Shown: positions 1 through 8,716, counted from the first letter of the stretch. The stretch is DNA of 64,000 nt from Nitrosomonas sp. (GCF_021731985.1 NZ_JAKFWH010000060.1:61457-125456); one strand, 5' to 3'. The notes: generated from the sequence alone by a model not told the origin. Translations and numbers: made by a program.

Positions 1-385
1 CCTGCAACCTGGTCACCCTCTATGGAGCAGCTGGCGTCTGATGGTGTAAAGATTATCGCACCGCCGATGTGGATGTTACTGGAACTTGAAGAAGGTGAAA
101 TTGTTCCTTCACTGTATGCAAACCAAGCTAAAAAAGCAGGATTGAATATCATCGCTTGGACATTTGAACGATCTGGCCCGCTGGCAACAGGGGGGGGGGT
201 TCTACTATCAAACACTTAACGGTGAAAACCCAAATCCAAGCCATATTGAGAACAGCGTGATCAATAATGATGGGGACATGTTTAATGCCTTACATGTATT
301 GGCGAAAGATGTTCGTATATTAGGGATATTTTCTGACTGGCCAGCAACCGTCACTTACTATGCTAATTGTATGAATCTTAAATAA
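1..385 (+). pseudogene. Glycerophosphodiester phosphodiesterase family, C-terminal part, split by a frameshift
   Basis: Only the C-terminal end of the gene is in the window. The first reading frame runs from base 1 to about 199 and carries a typical late GDPD stretch ([19 protein letters not shown]). The continuation ([11 protein letters not shown]..., ending [20 protein letters not shown]) lies one frame over. The switch falls on a run of ten G at 190-199, and nine G would join the frames perfectly. Enzymes of this family hydrolyse glycerophosphodiesters to glycerol-3-phosphate and an alcohol, and are usually secreted. The break may be a slippage-prone tract (phase variation), a true mutation or a sequencing error. 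The family call comes from remembered sequence resemblance in the last 80 residues. Confidence 0.7.
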
Positions 386-400
386 TCACAATCTTTTCAA

Positions 401-442
401 AAGAGCCGGTCAAATTAGCTCAGCTCGTATGAGCCGGCTCTT
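401..442. terminator. Hairpin after the GDPD gene
   Basis: A 9-bp perfect stem (AAGAGCCGG at 401-409 with CCGGCTCTT at 434-442) encloses a 24-base loop that contains a smaller GCTCA/TGAGC pairing. It sits 16 bases after the GDPD stop and between genes pointing towards each other. There is no clear T-run, so termination is inferred from position and stem strength. Confidence 0.5.
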
Positions 443-554
443 GCAACTTAAAGACTGTAACCTCTGAATATACCACTCCTCATCTGCAGCGCTTTGGTTT
501 AATCTACACGGGTTATTAGCCGAATGAGATTCCAGCATAAACAAGCCCGCAATC

Positions 555-1886
555 TTAAAGCAATTGGTTAGCCAAGTTAGCCAGATTTGACCGCTCCCCC
601 TTTTCTAATCGCACATGTGCATAGATTTCATGATGCTTGATTTTATCAATAAGATAAGACAATCCATTACTTTGGGAATCGAGATAAGGCGTGTCTATTT
701 GGTAAATATCGCCGGTGAATATGATCTTGGTGTTTTCACCTGCGCGTGTAATGATAGTTTTTACTTCATGGGGGGTCAGATTCTGCGCCTCATCCACAAT
801 AAAAAAGACATTTGAAATGCTCCTGCCCCTGATATAGGCCAAAGGGGTAATTTTCAACTTTTCCTGATCGACCGCATCAGTAATCTTTTTATATTCTTTG
901 TCTTTTTCATTAAATTGACTTTTAATGAATTTAAGGTTATCCCACAACGGCTCCATATACGGATTGAGCTTTGATATGATGTCACCCGGTAAAAAACCAA
1001 TGTCTTTATTACTCAGTGGTACTACCGGTCGCGCCAAATATATCTGCTTGAAATGCCTTTTCTGGTCAAGCGCACCAGCCAGTGCCAGCAACGTTTTCCC
1101 CGTCCCTGCTACGCCCTGCAAAGTGACTAGTTTTATATTCGGATTAATGATCGCATGCAAAGCAAAAACTTGTTCGGCATTTCTCGGCGCAATCCGGTAG
1201 GCAGATTTCTTCTCAATGCGCTCGATTCTCTGCGACACTGGATTATAAAATACTAAAACAGAAGTTTTGCTGTTCTTCAGAATAAAGTAGTGATTGGGAA
1301 TAGGAGCTTTAATGCCAACATCCTCAGGCATACAAAAATCATTCGTGTAGATGCTGTCAATAATCCCTTTAGGCAACCCCTCTATAACAGTCTTACCGGT
1401 ATACAAGGATTCCAAATCTTTGATTTTCCCGGTTTTAAAATCTTCTGCAGCAATATTAAGGGACTTTGCCTTAAGTCGTAAGTTAATATCCTTGGTTACC
1501 AAGATTATCTTGTTTTTTGGATATTCTGCATTCAAAGAAATGACCGTGTTCAGAATGCGGTGATCGGCATTGTTTTCTCCAAAGATTTTTGTAGCATCCA
1601 GTCCATTTGTCTGTTCCTGCATAATCACTTTAAATTGACCGTGATTCGGTTTGTCAATGGGAATCCAATTTTGCAATGAGTGACTTGCCGACAGTTTGTC
1701 CATAATGCGTATGAATTCCCTTGTCTCAAAGTTCTTTGTCTCATTACCCTTCTTAAAATGATCAAGTTCTTCAAGTACGGTGATTGGAATGGCTACATTA
1801 TTTTCTTCAAAGCTATAGATTGCGTTGTGGTTGTATAAAATAACTGAGGTATCAAGAACATATATCTTCTTTTGCTTTCGCGGCAT
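555..1886 (-). CDS. PhoH-family ATPase with N-terminal PIN domain (YlaK/PhoH2 type)
   Basis: This 443-residue cytoplasmic protein joins an N-terminal PIN nuclease-like domain (about residues 5-150, opening with the acidic motif VLDTSVILYN) to a C-terminal PhoH ATPase domain (about 225-443). The ATPase part has a Walker A motif GVAGTGKT near residue 260 and a Walker B motif FFIVDEAQNL near 360. PIN-PhoH fusions are thought to be ATP-driven RNA helicase/ribonucleases; PhoH itself was first described as phosphate-starvation inducible. Length and order match the fused family. It stands alone and is divergent from the CHAD-ParA cluster, about 515 bases away. The fold assignment is secure, but the cellular substrate is unknown. 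Confidence 0.9.
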   Translation of the reverse strand: MPRKQKKIYVLDTSVILYNHNAIYSFEENNVAIPITVLEELDHFKKGNETKNFETREFIRIMDKLSASHSLQNWIPIDKPNHGQFKVIMQEQTNGLDATKIFGENNADHRILNTVISLNAEYPKNKIILVTKDINLRLKAKSLNIAAEDFKTGKIKDLESLYTGKTVIEGLPKGIIDSIYTNDFCMPEDVGIKAPIPNHYFILKNSKTSVLVFYNPVSQRIERIEKKSAYRIAPRNAEQVFALHAIINPNIKLVTLQGVAGTGKTLLALAGALDQKRHFKQIYLARPVVPLSNKDIGFLPGDIISKLNPYMEPLWDNLKFIKSQFNEKDKEYKKITDAVDQEKLKITPLAYIRGRSISNVFFIVDEAQNLTPHEVKTIITRAGENTKIIFTGDIYQIDTPYLDSQSNGLSYLIDKIKHHEIYAHVRLEKGERSNLANLANQLL

Positions 1887-2401
1887 GAATAGCTAATTTG
1901 TTTTATAAAATGACAATACTAGTCATTAATTATTACAGTATCGTGTAAGTCATTTATTGAATACTGCATACTTATCCGATTGTCCCCTATCGACGTACTT
2001 AAGTAGGACGATTTGCCTTTCCACGTTTTCTGCCGGAATTTCAGCACTATTTTCTGAATGAGGCGGTTTGCGAATACCAGTCTTACTGCCGCACCGTCAT
2101 GGGTTTACATAGCCGTCTATGAACTCCAAGACATTCTAATTGGGAGCAATATTGCAGCGTATCGTCAAATCGGCGAACATGAGATGTAGAACTTCGCCCC
2201 GGCTACTCAATACTTGTTTGATTAGTACTCAAATTAAACTGAAAGCGGGATAGAGGCATATTCTGTTATGTGTTCGTAAGATTCTGTCGCTACAGAGAAT
2301 CCCCTGCTTTTTTATACTCTCTTAAATTAGGCAAAGAAACTCCTTGTTACGCTTAGAAAGCAATATACTTAAGTATTTAAACAATAACACTAAATTTAAA
2401 A
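1887..2401. other. Intergenic region, no gene recognised
   Basis: This is a 515-base stretch between divergent genes. All frames are broken by frequent stops and I recognise no protein remnant. It contains a TACTTAAGTA palindrome near 1996 and a related 12-bp palindrome just before the CHAD gene. It presumably holds promoters for both flanking genes. Confidence 0.5.
2365..2376. promoter_or_regulatory. 12-bp palindrome ahead of the CHAD gene
   Basis: The perfect palindrome ATACTTAAGTAT lies 25 bases before the CHAD start codon. A shorter copy of its core (TACTTAAGTA) occurs near 1996 in the same intergenic region. Position and repetition suggest a protein-binding site, but its AT-rich makeup means chance is possible. 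Confidence 0.25.
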
Positions 2402-3922
2402 ATGAATTCATTGCCAGAAAATACCTGGGAATTAAATGAGGTGGCCAGGAACACCGACATTCTCTCGGAAATATCCTCTGAGTTTGATATTGAGGCTAAT
2501 CCGGGCACAACCTCTAATCTACAATTTTACGATGACTTTGATTCTCATCTGTGGAAGGCGAATTATCTGCTTTGCCAAGTGAATAAACAGCAATTCCAAC
2601 TCATTGATCCTTCTGGCTGTATTGGCGAAGTTGGCGCATCAAGTGGAGCCAGATTCTGGTGGGAATTTTCAGGGAATCAAGTTAAAGACAAATTGCAAAG
2701 TTTAGTTGGTTTGCGCGCGGTATTACCTATCGCATCCATAAACTTGCTTGAGACGGATTTTTCATTGCGCAATGACGATCAAAAAATAGTGGTGAGAGGT
2801 CGTTTAACACAAACGATGGTTGGCAACAAAATTGGCCTTTATCTCACACTACAAGCGCTGCGGGGCTATGCAAAATATTATACCAGGGCTGCACAGCTTC
2901 TCAGGCATTTCATTAAGGCGGAAATTAATCATTTCGGATTGAGATTCCTGTTAATGGTTCAAGGTATTCAGGCCCTCGAACCAAAACAAGGTGCTCTACT
3001 ATCCCTGACGGAGGATATGCGGACAGAGCAAGCGGTACGAGCAATGGCCACTGCTATGCTTGTTCAGACAAAGCTTTATGTTGGTGGTGTAATTGCAGAT
3101 ACAGACACCGAGTTTTTGCATCAATTTCGAGTTAACGTTCGAAAACTAAGATCATTAATCAGTTTGTTAAAACAAGCATTGCCGACATCAATGCTTGACA
3201 CGCTAAAACCTAGACTATCTTCAATTGCAGGCAAAACGAATAAGCTTCGGGATCTAGACGTATTTATACTGGCTCAAGACAGTTATCGTGCGATGTTGCC
3301 AGCAAATTTTGAGAGTGGCTTAAACGAGCTGTATCGCTTAATTGAAAAGCAGCGCAAGCAAGAAAAAAACAAAGTGGCTAAATATTTGTCCTCTACCGAG
3401 TATAGGAACGATGTCGCTACCTGCGCAGCAGAATTATCTCAGAGCTCTGCTTTTCAAACACCCATGGCATCAAAACCAGTATTGCAAGCTGTAAAAAAAT
3501 TATTGTTAAAACGCTATCATAAAATGTTAGCAATGAGCGCGGCTATTAATAGCCAGTCAGCAGATGAAAAAATTCATGAATTACGCATTGAATTTAAAAA
3601 GCTACGCTACTTGATCGAATTTTTTGTTGATTTGTTGCCAAAGAAACGTACAGGCAAAATAGTCAGTGAAATTAAAAAGATACAAACAGTATTGGGTAAC
3701 TACAATGATTATTGTATCCAGATAGAGTTTTTAAACAGTTATATTGATGATACCCGGATTGAAATGTCAAAAGCTTTGAGTGGTTTGATAGCAATTTTGT
3801 ATCGAAAGAAAACAGAAGAACGTCCGAAAGTTGAAGGCGCATTAGCAGATTTTTTCACAGAAAATATGACCATTGAATTTGATTTGGTATTTGAGGCAGC
3901 AGAGACAGGAGATTCAGAATGA
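2402..3922 (+). CDS. CHAD domain protein with degenerate N-terminal CYTH-like region
   Basis: The C-terminal half of this 506-residue protein (about 225-500) is a CHAD domain: an all-helical fold with conserved His/Arg/Lys surfaces, visible as FLHQFRVNVRKLRSL near residue 237 and IHELRIEFKKLRYLIEFF further on. CHAD domains bind polyphosphate and can target proteins to polyphosphate granules. The N-terminal 200 residues resemble the CYTH part of CYTH-CHAD proteins (FYDDFDSHLWKANYLL, then LRNDDQKIVVRGRL) but lack the ExExK signature, so triphosphatase activity is unlikely. No signal peptide is seen. The stop overlaps the ParA start by four bases, so the two are very probably co-translated. The domain call is firm; a granule adaptor role is inference. 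Confidence 0.85.
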   Translation: MNSLPENTWELNEVARNTDILSEISSEFDIEANPGTTSNLQFYDDFDSHLWKANYLLCQVNKQQFQLIDPSGCIGEVGASSGARFWWEFSGNQVKDKLQSLVGLRAVLPIASINLLETDFSLRNDDQKIVVRGRLTQTMVGNKIGLYLTLQALRGYAKYYTRAAQLLRHFIKAEINHFGLRFLLMVQGIQALEPKQGALLSLTEDMRTEQAVRAMATAMLVQTKLYVGGVIADTDTEFLHQFRVNVRKLRSLISLLKQALPTSMLDTLKPRLSSIAGKTNKLRDLDVFILAQDSYRAMLPANFESGLNELYRLIEKQRKQEKNKVAKYLSSTEYRNDVATCAAELSQSSAFQTPMASKPVLQAVKKLLLKRYHKMLAMSAAINSQSADEKIHELRIEFKKLRYLIEFFVDLLPKKRTGKIVSEIKKIQTVLGNYNDYCIQIEFLNSYIDDTRIEMSKALSGLIAILYRKKTEERPKVEGALADFFTENMTIEFDLVFEAAETGDSE

Positions 3923-4671
3923 AAGTGATTGCTTGCTACAGCATGAAAGGGGGCGTCGGAAAAACGGCTACTGCGGTCAATCTTGCCTACTGGGCTGCCA
4001 AATCCGGGTTAAAAACATTACTAATTGACTTGGATCCTCAAGGTGCCTCGTCCTTTTATTTCAGAATCAAGCCATCCTCAAAGAAATGGGCAAAGCGCTT
4101 TTTTAATGCGTATGAAAACTTGGTAAAACACATTAAAGCAAGTGATTTTGAGAATCTGGATATTATTCCGGCACATTTGAGTTTTCGTAACTTTGATACA
4201 CTGTTGGCAGGCTTCAAAAAACGCAAAAATCGGTTGAAGCGCGTATTAAAAGGCTTCAACAAAGAATATGACTTGGTGATACTAGACTGTCCGCCATCCA
4301 TTAGCTATCTGTCGGAATCTATATTTATCGCATCTAATTTGGTTTTGGTGCCTGTTATTCCTACCCCGCTTTCAGAACGGACTTTTGAGCAGCTGATGGC
4401 ATTTTTTGAGGAAAATGATTATCCGCAGAATAAGATCGTACCTTTTTTCTCAATGGTTCAAGGACAAAAGTCGCTGCACAAAGCCACGATGGAAGCCATG
4501 TCGGCAAGATACAAAATGTTTCTGAATACAATCATCCCTTATTCATCAGATATCGAGAAAATGGGCGTACACAAAGCACCTGTCGATGTTTTTGCTAAGT
4601 CTCAGCAGGCTAATTACGCTTATATCAAACTTTGGAAAGAAGTTTCAGAAACCGCGAGAAAGTGTGGATAA
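3919..4671 (+). CDS. ParA/MinD-type positioning ATPase
   Basis: This 250-residue ATPase has the deviant Walker A motif KGGVGKTA at residues 10-17, a switch I region LIDLDPQGASS and a Walker B region VILDCPPSIS. ParA ATPases bind DNA non-specifically when ATP-loaded and position plasmids, chromosomes or cytoplasmic cargo together with a partner protein. No ParB gene or centromere-like repeats are nearby. The only overlapping partner is the CHAD protein (ATGA overlap), with a good ribosome site (AGGAGA) inside the end of that gene. By analogy with orphan ParAs that position carboxysomes or chemoreceptor arrays, a cargo-positioning role with the CHAD protein as adaptor is plausible but inferred. 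Confidence 0.9.
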   Translation: MKVIACYSMKGGVGKTATAVNLAYWAAKSGLKTLLIDLDPQGASSFYFRIKPSSKKWAKRFFNAYENLVKHIKASDFENLDIIPAHLSFRNFDTLLAGFKKRKNRLKRVLKGFNKEYDLVILDCPPSISYLSESIFIASNLVLVPVIPTPLSERTFEQLMAFFEENDYPQNKIVPFFSMVQGQKSLHKATMEAMSARYKMFLNTIIPYSSDIEKMGVHKAPVDVFAKSQQANYAYIKLWKEVSETARKCG

Positions 4672-5012
4672 GTTAGAGCAATTGAGATGGGATGAAAATT
4701 CTATTTAATTGAGAAAAAATCGGACCTGCGCCGGAAAGAGCCTGGATTTTTTATGAGGAAGTATCTAATTTTCTATCATCCATGACCAGGGAAGTGCAGC
4801 TGGAAAAATCACGATATAGTTTTATCTGAATAGTCATCGACTTGAGTAGGGTATTTATAATGAATCACACAGACCTCTGATATTATCAGCAGTAGGGTTT
4901 TAATCTAAAGTGGAAGCCGTTAGCTTTACACCGCCGGAGTTTGCAGCTTTAGGTATGATTGAAAATAAACGCTATCAGAGTGCCCATCCAGTCAAGGAAG
5001 GTAAACGGGATT
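4672..5012. other. Intergenic region, no gene recognised
   Basis: About 340 bases separate the ParA stop from the Nudix start. A 37-codon frame (GTG at 4910 to TAG at 5020) exists but has no recognisable homology. Short open pieces around 4710-4790 end quickly. The gap probably carries a separate promoter for the Nudix gene. Confidence 0.4.
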
Positions 5013-5429
5013 ATGGCTAGCAAGCAACATCATAAGAAAAAGCGCATCGCAGTAGTTCCTGTCGTCATGAGCAAAACTAGGCTCAAGGTATATCTGATAA
5101 CCAGTCGTGAGGAACGAAAGTGGATTATACCCACAGGAAAATTGGAGAAGAAGCTCAATAACAGACAGGTAGCAGCACTGGAAGCGTTTGAAGAGGCCGG
5201 CATTCTCGGTAAGCTTGATAAACACTTCAGAGAGCAAGTGTTACTGCAAAGTCCCAGTGGCAAACACAAGCGCAAAACAACGGTTTTTTTGCTCTACGTC
5301 AAGCGTATTTTAAAGTGCTGGCCAGAAATTCATGACCGCAAGCGTAAACTGGTAAGTTTGAAAAAATATTTAAAGTCGGTTTCCAATAGAAAGCTAAAAC
5401 GAAAGTTAGCAAAAAATATATATGCCTAG
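5013..5429 (+). CDS. Nudix hydrolase, diphosphoinositol-polyphosphate-phosphohydrolase-like
   Basis: This is a 138-residue Nudix protein. The Nudix box is GKLEKKLNNRQVAALEAFEEAGI: the EE dyad that binds metal and the closing AGI are present, while the first Glu and the Arg of the consensus are replaced, as I recall for a proteobacterial subgroup with PKGWPMKGR-type boxes. Such enzymes hydrolyse nucleoside or inositol di- and polyphosphates. An upstream in-frame ATG (4959) exists, but the ATG at 5013 lies after a GGAAGG stretch and begins closer to the conserved domain. The C-terminal 35 residues are very rich in Lys and Arg. It lies downstream of CHAD-ParA, which fits a polyphosphate-related role; the substrate cannot be told from sequence. 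Confidence 0.75.
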   Translation: MASKQHHKKKRIAVVPVVMSKTRLKVYLITSREERKWIIPTGKLEKKLNNRQVAALEAFEEAGILGKLDKHFREQVLLQSPSGKHKRKTTVFLLYVKRILKCWPEIHDRKRKLVSLKKYLKSVSNRKLKRKLAKNIYA

Positions 5430-5456
5430 AATTTAATACTGATCATCTTCAGTTTG

Positions 5457-5473
5457 ATCCATTTTGAATGGAT
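5457..5473. terminator. Short hairpin between convergent Nudix and methylase genes
   Basis: A 7-bp stem, ATCCATT / AATGGAT with a 3-base loop, lies between two convergent genes. It is followed by AT-rich DNA ending in a short T-run (ATTTTT). This is a weak bidirectional terminator candidate. Confidence 0.35.
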
Positions 5474-5578
5474 AGAGGCTTTAAAATTCTATTTTTCGTA
5501 CAATTTTGATGAATTTTTGGCCTTTACACACCCTACTGAAAATTGTACAGCGGCATATCATAGCTTGTATCAAAGATT

Positions 5579-6442
5579 TTAAGCCGTCTTTAGATTTGAT
5601 GGATTCTGCAAGTTAGGAATGATTAGTTTTTTGCTGAAAAACATAACTTCAGCGCCTTTGCAGTGATGTCGTGCGTTGTGATTGATATCACAGATCGTGG
5701 TCGGATAACCTTTGTACATCTCAATAATTTCCGGATTGTTGTCGCATAAAACTATCCAGTGCTGAGTGATATGTTCCTTGACCAGTTCTGCAATACTTAC
5801 GTGATCATTATGCAAATTGTGATTTTCATAAAGCCCGCGCCCTTTGACATAGGATGGGGGGACAATATAAGTAAGTGTTTTGTCGGGAAGTGTCGGTAAT
5901 ACGGTTTTAATAAAATCTGCCGCATTTTGGTTATAGAGATGAATCCGTGAATGGTACAGTGCAATCAACTCAATCCTGCGAATCAAGTCAACCTTATCAA
6001 AGCGTGCATCAAGCTTCCAATGACAGTCCTGATTTTCTCCATTGATAGATCCTCCCCAGAGGATTCCTAAGCGATTAACTCGATTTAGAAAAAAAATTGA
6101 GAATCCCACTTCAAGTGGACTGTGATTCGCAAGGGAATTTAGAATAGCCTTCTGCCGTTGCCATTCTTTCATTGTTATTTCTACATCGTGAATGGCTCTG
6201 CAAAGTGCTTCCGGTTGATTGATAACACTGCACCAGAAAGCGTATATAGCAGGATTCGCATCGTTCAAATGGATGCAGGATACATAGCCGCGAGTTAGTA
6301 AATTTATTGCTATCTCCGCACCGCCTGCGTAGGGCTCAACATAATGTCCATCTAACAGATTGTTTTGCTCAAAAATCAACTTAATGAATCTTGATAATTT
6401 GTTTCTTCCGCCTGGGTAACGTAAAGGGGTATTGAGTTTCAT
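5579..6442 (-). CDS. D12-class DNA adenine methylase with substituted catalytic motif
   Basis: This 287-residue protein has the fold markers of Dam-like N6-adenine methylases: LRYPGGRNKL at the N-terminus (SAM/DNA-contact motif), VEPYAGGAEIAINLL (SAM-binding motif I) and HLNDANPAIYAFW. The catalytic DPPY is replaced by VPPS (in YIVPPSYVKGRGLY), so both the Asp that contacts the target amino group and the stacking Tyr are gone. The reading frame is otherwise intact. The start at 6442 is chosen because GGAG lies six bases upstream; an ATG at 6454 has no ribosome site. No restriction gene is adjacent. It is probably an inactive or decaying orphan methylase, or it may still bind DNA. Confidence 0.8.
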   Translation of the reverse strand: MKLNTPLRYPGGRNKLSRFIKLIFEQNNLLDGHYVEPYAGGAEIAINLLTRGYVSCIHLNDANPAIYAFWCSVINQPEALCRAIHDVEITMKEWQRQKAILNSLANHSPLEVGFSIFFLNRVNRLGILWGGSINGENQDCHWKLDARFDKVDLIRRIELIALYHSRIHLYNQNAADFIKTVLPTLPDKTLTYIVPPSYVKGRGLYENHNLHNDHVSIAELVKEHITQHWIVLCDNNPEIIEMYKGYPTTICDINHNARHHCKGAEVMFFSKKLIIPNLQNPSNLKTA

Positions 6443-6608
6443 CGGATACTCCATTGTGAATTTGATGCGATGCTAACAACCAGGTTCTTACGCAGAAATA
6501 AAGTCATTTTTTATTATACATTTGATATAAGGCGAATACACGGTTCAAAACCCGCTATCAAGGTTTGTTAAAATTTAACAGAAATTTACTTGATCTCCCT
6601 ATTTGACA

Positions 6609-6740
6609 TCACATTTCAATCGCACCAAATTCTGTGCCTAAGATTTCTTGTGCTGCAAGACCAAGACCATCGCGATAATAGCATAGTGATTTTTCCAAGC
6701 CATCGGCGCCCATCGTAGTCAGCGTAATTTGAGCTAACTT
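6609..6740 (-). pseudogene. Remnant of a VOC/glyoxalase-family gene (N-terminal piece)
   Basis: Between stop codons, the minus strand encodes about 40 residues containing ITLTTMGADGLEKSL and CYYRDGLGL. This is the usual opening beta-strand and helix of VOC (glyoxalase/dioxygenase fold) proteins. It stops after EFGAIEM, where a complete protein would go on for about 90 more residues. It is too short to be functional and looks like the stump of a lost gene. Confidence 0.55.
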
Positions 6741-6841
6741 TCAAATAAGTATGTGCAACTGGTGATCTGTCATATTTATGTAATCAAATTTTTTTATAAT
6801 TTATAAAATTACTTCTCGTATCCCTGAAAATTGTTGGGATT

Positions 6842-8716
6842 ATGATTAAACAGAAACTAGGTTCGCGCAAATCTGAAAAGTTGCATCCTTATGCCAGCTT
6901 GCTGAATGAGCTGGAAGGGTTGCGGAGTGAACTGTTGGCGCTTGAATACTCATCCTCGACAACACTGCAGCATGTACATCCTTCCCATCTATTCAGTGCC
7001 GTTAATCTGATTCACTACCTGGTCTTGAGGCGACGAGATATACGGTCGCTGCAAGAAAGATTGGCGGCAGTGGGTCTCTCATCGTTAGGTCGCATGGAAT
7101 CGCATGTCTTCGCCAATCTCAATGCGATCATTGCTCTTTTGAGCTGCGCATTAGGCAAGAAATCGGTTGACAAAATAGTGCCTCCCGCAGAGGCGGTAGG
7201 CGCGGCACAGCTTGAAAGCAACACCAATCAGTTATTTGGCAAGCCTCCCTCGCATCGCAGAGTCCGGGTCATGGTCACGATGCCAGGCGGAGTGGCGGAC
7301 GATTATTCGTTGATCAAAGACATGCTCATCCATGGTATGGATTGCGCCCGCATCAATTGTGCGCATGATACACCTGAAATATGGAACCGCATGATTGCGC
7401 ATATCAATTTGGCGCGTCGTGAAACCGGCAGGCCTTGCCGTATCCTAATGGATTTGGGTGGTCCTAAGTTGCGCACTGGCGAAATTGCCCCAGGTCCGGC
7501 TGTACTTAAATGGAAGCCACAACGAGATCTCTATGGCAACGTGATTGCACCCGCGCGAATATGGTTGCATCCCGAAAGCGATACTTCTCCCAGCCCGGCT
7601 CCTGCAGATGCTTGTCTGCCTATACAGGGAGATTGGCTGACAAAATTTACATCGCGCGATATCATTGAGTTTACTGACGCGCGGGGTTCCTCCCGTAGCG
7701 TGCAATTGGTTGGTCAAATTGGAACAGGCTTTTGGGGCGAATCCAGTCAAACCACCTATATCACGCCTGGTATAGCACTCAATCGCCTGCGGGTACCTGT
7801 GTCCGGACATCCCCGTCGTACGGGTTGTACCGGCATTGTCGGAACGCTATCGCCAGTACCTGAATTGATCCGCTTGCACATTGAAGACAATCTGAATATC
7901 ACATCTGAACCTTTGCCGGGTACGCCAGCCCAGTTCGATGCGGGAGGACGATTGCTGCATGCGGCCAGTATTGCCTGCTCCTTGCCGGAAGTATTTCTAA
8001 ACGTCCAGCCAGGTGAACGTATCCTGATTGATGATGGCAGAATCGGTGGCGTAATTCGCAGTGTCTGTAAAAATAAATTAGTCGTTGAAATCACGCAAGC
8101 CCGCGAAGGTGGAGAGAAACTGCTCGCGAATAAAGGCATCAACTTACCGGATAGCCGACTTGAGTTGAATGGTCTGACGGAACAAGACATAGAGCACCTG
8201 GAATTTGTCGTGAAACATGCAGACATGGTCGGACTTTCATTTGTCAGAAGGCCTGCTGACATTCTGTTATTACAAAAGCATTTGAAACGGTTGAAAGCTG
8301 AAAAATTGGGGATCGTGCTGAAAATCGAAACGCGCGCTGCGTTTGAGAATCTACCGGAACTGTTGTTGACTTTGCTGCGATCATCAAATGTCGGTGTAAT
8401 GATTGCGCGTGGTGATCTGGCGGTGGAATGCGGCTATGAAAGATTGGCGGAATTACAGGAAGAAATTCTTTGGTTGGCTGAGGCGGCGCGTTTACCGGTG
8501 ATATGGGCTACGCAGGTATTGGAGGGATTATCCAAGAGCGGCAAACCCAGTCGCGCTGAAATAACCGATGCGGCGATGGGTGTGCGTGCCGAATGCGTTA
8601 TGTTGAATAAAGGATCGCATATTATCGAAGCAATCCAGTCATTGGATGACATCCTGCATCGCATGCAATCCCATCAGAATAAAAAGATATCGCTGTTGCG
8701 GCGCCTGCATTGGTAA
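6842..8716 (+). CDS. Pyruvate-kinase-like protein with N-terminal extension
   Basis: The pyruvate kinase barrel of this 624-residue protein begins only near residue 140 (VRVMVTMPGG, then CARINCAHDTPE). Typical active-site stretches follow: ILMDLGGPKLRTGEI, LKIETRAAFENL, IARGDLAVECGYERL (metal site; usually ARGDLGVE) and WATQVLEGL (usually ATQMLES). The helical N-terminal 135 residues are not part of normal pyruvate kinase, the B-domain region is enlarged, and the C-terminal allosteric domain is missing because the protein ends just after the barrel. Pyruvate kinase converts PEP and ADP to pyruvate and ATP. Key residues look present, but this is a divergent subfamily and its reaction and regulation are uncertain. 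It appears monocistronic. Confidence 0.8.
   Translation: MIKQKLGSRKSEKLHPYASLLNELEGLRSELLALEYSSSTTLQHVHPSHLFSAVNLIHYLVLRRRDIRSLQERLAAVGLSSLGRMESHVFANLNAIIALLSCALGKKSVDKIVPPAEAVGAAQLESNTNQLFGKPPSHRRVRVMVTMPGGVADDYSLIKDMLIHGMDCARINCAHDTPEIWNRMIAHINLARRETGRPCRILMDLGGPKLRTGEIAPGPAVLKWKPQRDLYGNVIAPARIWLHPESDTSPSPAPADACLPIQGDWLTKFTSRDIIEFTDARGSSRSVQLVGQIGTGFWGESSQTTYITPGIALNRLRVPVSGHPRRTGCTGIVGTLSPVPELIRLHIEDNLNITSEPLPGTPAQFDAGGRLLHAASIACSLPEVFLNVQPGERILIDDGRIGGVIRSVCKNKLVVEITQAREGGEKLLANKGINLPDSRLELNGLTEQDIEHLEFVVKHADMVGLSFVRRPADILLLQKHLKRLKAEKLGIVLKIETRAAFENLPELLLTLLRSSNVGVMIARGDLAVECGYERLAELQEEILWLAEAARLPVIWATQVLEGLSKSGKPSRAEITDAAMGVRAECVMLNKGSHIIEAIQSLDDILHRMQSHQNKKISLLRRLHW

Noticed and set aside
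3919-4671. ParA as part of a plasmid or chromosome partition locus
   Set aside because: No ParB gene, no parS-like repeats and no replication genes nearby; the surroundings are chromosomal.
7756-8262. 168-residue minus-strand open frame
   Set aside because: Antisense within the pyruvate-kinase-like gene, with no recognisable features.
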